The position numbers were made by a program, and so were the translations under genes. A DNA stretch of 64,000 nucleotides. Source: Colletes latitarsis. Taxonomy: Eukaryota > Arthropoda > Insecta > Hymenoptera > Colletidae. The notes beneath the pieces were generated by a model, which was not told the origin of the DNA, ran no database searches, and worked only from the letters and a program-made list of their open reading frames with translations. The stretch spans positions 23,979,501 through 24,043,500 of the forward strand of contig NW_027488367.1 in the NCBI RefSeq assembly GCF_051014445.1. The letters run 5' to 3'. This document shows, piece after piece, positions 61,771-64,000 of this stretch (position 1 is its first letter; each line of letters begins with the position of its first letter).

Positions 61771-64000
61771 TTAGGTCTAGGATTTGCCCTCATCAGGCTC
61801 ATACTTTCGCATATTTCTCATACTAGATGGCTAGATCCTCGGCTTTTTCTGGATTGCATCACGTAGTAATGAAGTACAACACTGAAACACTCAATTAAAC
61901 CTGGTTTCCATCAATATTTTAGAGAATAATTCATGTTAGGTCTAGGTTATGTCAGGGATTTGCTCTCATCAGGCTCATTCTTTCGCATATTTCTCATACT
62001 TGATGGCTAGATCCTGGGCTTTTTTTGGATTGCATCACGTAGTAATGAAGTTCAACACTGAAACTGTCAATTAAACCTGTTTTCCATCAATATTTTAGAG
62101 GACAACGCATGTCAGGTCTAGGTTAGGTCTGGGATTTGCTCTCATCAGGGTCATACTGTCGCAGTTTTAACTTACTTGTTGAACGGATCCTGGGTTTTTT
62201 CTGGTTTGGTTCACGTAGTAATGTGGTACCACACTGAAACAGTCAATTAAACCTGGCCTTGATAAATATTTTAGAGGATAACGCATGTTAGGTTTGGGTT
62301 AGGTCTAGGATTTGACCTCATCAGACTCATACTTTCGCGTTTTTCACATACTTGTTGAACAGATCCTGGGTTTTTTCTGGTTTGGATCACGTAGTAGTGT
62401 GGTACCACACTGAAACAGTCCATTAAACCTGGTTGCGATCAATATTTTACAGGATAACGCATGTTAGGTCTGGGTTAGGTCTAGGATTTGCCCTCATAAG
62501 GCTCATACTTTCGCATTCTTCACATACTTGTTGAACGGATCCTGGGTTTTCTCTGGTTTGGATCACGAAGTAATGTGGGACCACACTGAAACAATCAATT
62601 AAACCTGGTCTTGATAAATATTTTAGAGGATAACGCATGTTAGGTCTGGGATAGGTCTGGGATTTGCCCTCATCAGGCTCATACTTTCGCGTTTTGCACA
62701 TACTTGTTGAACAGATCCTGGGTTTTTTCTGGTTTGGGTCACGTAGTAGTGTGGTACCACACTGAAACAGTCGATTAAACGTGGTTTCGATCAATATTGT
62801 TGAGGATAACGCATGTTAGGTCTAGGTTAGGCCGGGGATTTTCACTCATCAGACTCATACTTTCGCATTCTTCACATACTTGTTGAACGGATCCTGGGTT
62901 TTTTCTGGTTTGGATCACGTAGTAATGTGGGACCACACAGGAGTAATCAATTAATCCTGGTCTTGATAAATATTTTAGAGGATAACGCATTTTTAGGTCT
63001 GGGTTAGGTCTAGGATTTGCCCTCGTCAGGTTCATACTTCAGATATTTCTCATACTTCATGGCTAGATCCTGGGCTATTTCTGGATTGTATCACGTAGTA
63101 ATGTGGTACCACACAGAAACAGTCAATTAAACCTGGTTTCGATCAATATTTTAGTGGATAACGCAAGTTAGGTCTGGGATAGGTCTGGGATTTGCGCTCA
63201 TCAGGCTCATACTTTCGCGTTTTTCACATACTTGTTGAGCAGATCCTGGGTTTTTTCTGGTTTGCGTCACGTAGTAGTGTGGTACCACACTGAAACAGTC
63301 GATTAAACGTGGTTTCGATCAATATTTTTGAGGATAACGCATGTTAGGTCTAGGTTAGGCCGGGGATTTTCACTCATCAGACTCATGCTTTCGCATTCTT
63401 CACATACTTGTTGAACGGATCCTGGGTTTTTGCTGGTTTGGATCACGTAGTAATGTGGTACCACACTGAAACATTCAATTAAACCTGGTCTTGATAAATA
63501 TTTTAGAGGATAACGCATGTTAGGTCTGGGTTAGGTCTAGGATTTGCCCTCATCAGGCTCATACTTTCGCATATTTCTCATACTTCATGGCTGGATCCTG
63601 GGCTATTTCTGGATTGGAACAGGTAGTAATGTGGTACCACACTGAAACAGTCAATTAAACCTGGTTTTGATGATTATTTTAGAGAATAATTCATGTTAGG
63701 TCTAGGTTAGGCCTGGGATTTGCTCTCATCAGGCTCATTCTTTCGCATATTTCTCATACTAGATGGCTAGATCCTCGGCTTTTTCTGGATTGCATCACGT
63801 AGTAATGAAGTACAACACTGAAACACTCAATTAAACCTGGTTTCCATTAATATTTTAGAGAATAATTCATGTTAGGTCTAGGTTATGTCAGGGATTTGCT
63901 CTCATCAGGCTCATTCTTTCGCATATTTCTCATACTTGATGGCTAGATCCTGGGCTTTTTTTGGATTGCATCACGTAGTAATGAAGTTCAACACTGAAAC
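61230..64000 (+). repeat. Ten-monomer duplication (1760 bp) at the right edge, one copy gaining a monomer
   Basis: A 5-base deletion variant, CATACTTCAGATATTTC, at 61273 recurs at 63033, and other markers (61543/63303) give the same 1760-bp offset. From TACTAGATGGCTAGATCC (61821 and 63757) the offset becomes 1936 bp, so the downstream copy contains one extra 176-bp monomer. The duplication continues past the window end. Confidence 0.7.

Larger units (their letters stand above)
4737..64000 (+). repeat. Tandem satellite array, 176-bp monomer, about 337 copies
   Basis: Every segment from 4737 to the end is a variant of one monomer. A reference copy is 25333-25508, exactly 176 bp from one CACATACYTGTT to the next. 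Landmarks in order are CACATACTTGTTGAAC, GATCCTGGG plus a T-tract, GGATCACGTAGTAATGTG, GGTACCACACTGAAACAGTC, AATTAAACCTGG, a CAATATTTTAGAGGATAACG segment, an 11-bp tandem duplication of TTAGGTCTGGG, then CCTCATCAG and CTCATACTTTCGC. Monomer length varies by only a base or two. The array abuts the retroelement on the left and runs out of the window on the right. I saw no other transposon, gene or unique sequence inside it. The monomer length is close to one nucleosome with linker. I do not recognise this satellite as a named family. Confidence 0.97.

Noticed and set aside
5696..63518. Dozens of minus-strand ORFs of 63-115 residues across the array (for example 13291-13536 and 62447-62794)
   Set aside because: They are the same satellite sequence translated repeatedly. 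176 is 3 x 58 + 2, so the frame shifts at each monomer and a stop always arrives within about two monomers. Starts and stops differ between copies, and no domain is recognisable.
4737..64000. CRISPR array or bacterial repeat region
   Set aside because: The repeats are contiguous 176-bp units without unique spacers and lie next to an animal LTR retrotransposon.
4737..64000. Canonical CENP-B box in the monomer
   Set aside because: The TTCGCATTCTTCACATAC segment begins TTCG, but the required ANNCGGG spacing is not met in any monomer class I read.
4737..64000. Protein-coding tandem repeat gene
   Set aside because: The repeat unit is not a multiple of three, and indels of one or two bases between monomers are tolerated, so no continuous frame exists.
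4737..64000. Box C/D snoRNA suggested by TGATGA on the minus strand
   Set aside because: The C box needs a purine before TGATGA, but here it is C. No D box with a pairing terminal stem was found at a suitable distance.

Overview
The window is eukaryotic repeat DNA, most likely from an insect or other arthropod. No cellular single-copy gene is visible. Three things point this way: a BEL/Pao-type LTR retrotransposon (a group confined to animals), a long AT-leaning satellite array, and short TTAGG-containing motifs inside each satellite monomer that resemble the common insect telomere repeat. I cannot name the species from the sequence alone.

Layout. (1) Positions 1-4736 are the 3' half of a BEL/Pao retrotransposon. 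They hold the open C-terminal part of pol (end of the RNase H region, zinc-binding domain, DDE integrase, C-terminal domain; 3-1823), a 194-bp spacer with an RFX X-box-like motif, an additional 225-codon ORF of unknown function (2018-2695), a short AT-rich spacer, a G-rich polypurine tract (about 2823-2835), and a probable 1.9-kb 3' LTR (2836-4736). The LTR carries an Inr/DPE-like core promoter and a polyadenylation signal. The 5' part of the element lies left of the window. (2) Positions 4737-64000 are one uninterrupted tandem satellite with a basic period of 176 bp, about 337 monomers, still running at the window end. The retrotransposon therefore abuts, and probably inserted into, the satellite.

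Satellite organisation. The monomers fall into at least three recognisable classes and are arranged into higher-order repeats (HORs). The clearest is a 19-monomer, 3344-bp HOR between about 11.3 and 24.6 kb, with a 13-monomer version (six monomers lost) and a 26-monomer version (seven monomers duplicated). A second HOR family occupies about 36.3-47.3 kb, with copies 26 and 15 monomers apart. Smaller direct duplications lie at 25.2-27.0 kb (881 bp), 32.6-35.45 kb (1410 bp), 49.1-53.1 kb (offset 2329 bp, including an out-of-phase 38-bp insert), 53.2-55.95 kb (offset 1761 bp) and 61.2-64.0 kb (offset 1760 bp). Nearly all the length changes are whole numbers of monomers, as expected for unequal exchange. 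A nucleosome-like period, HOR structure and absence of other transposons suggest a centromeric, pericentromeric or subtelomeric block; this is inference.

The many 60-115 residue ORFs in the array are by-products of the repeat. 176 is not a multiple of 3, so no frame can stay open across the array, and none was annotated as a gene.
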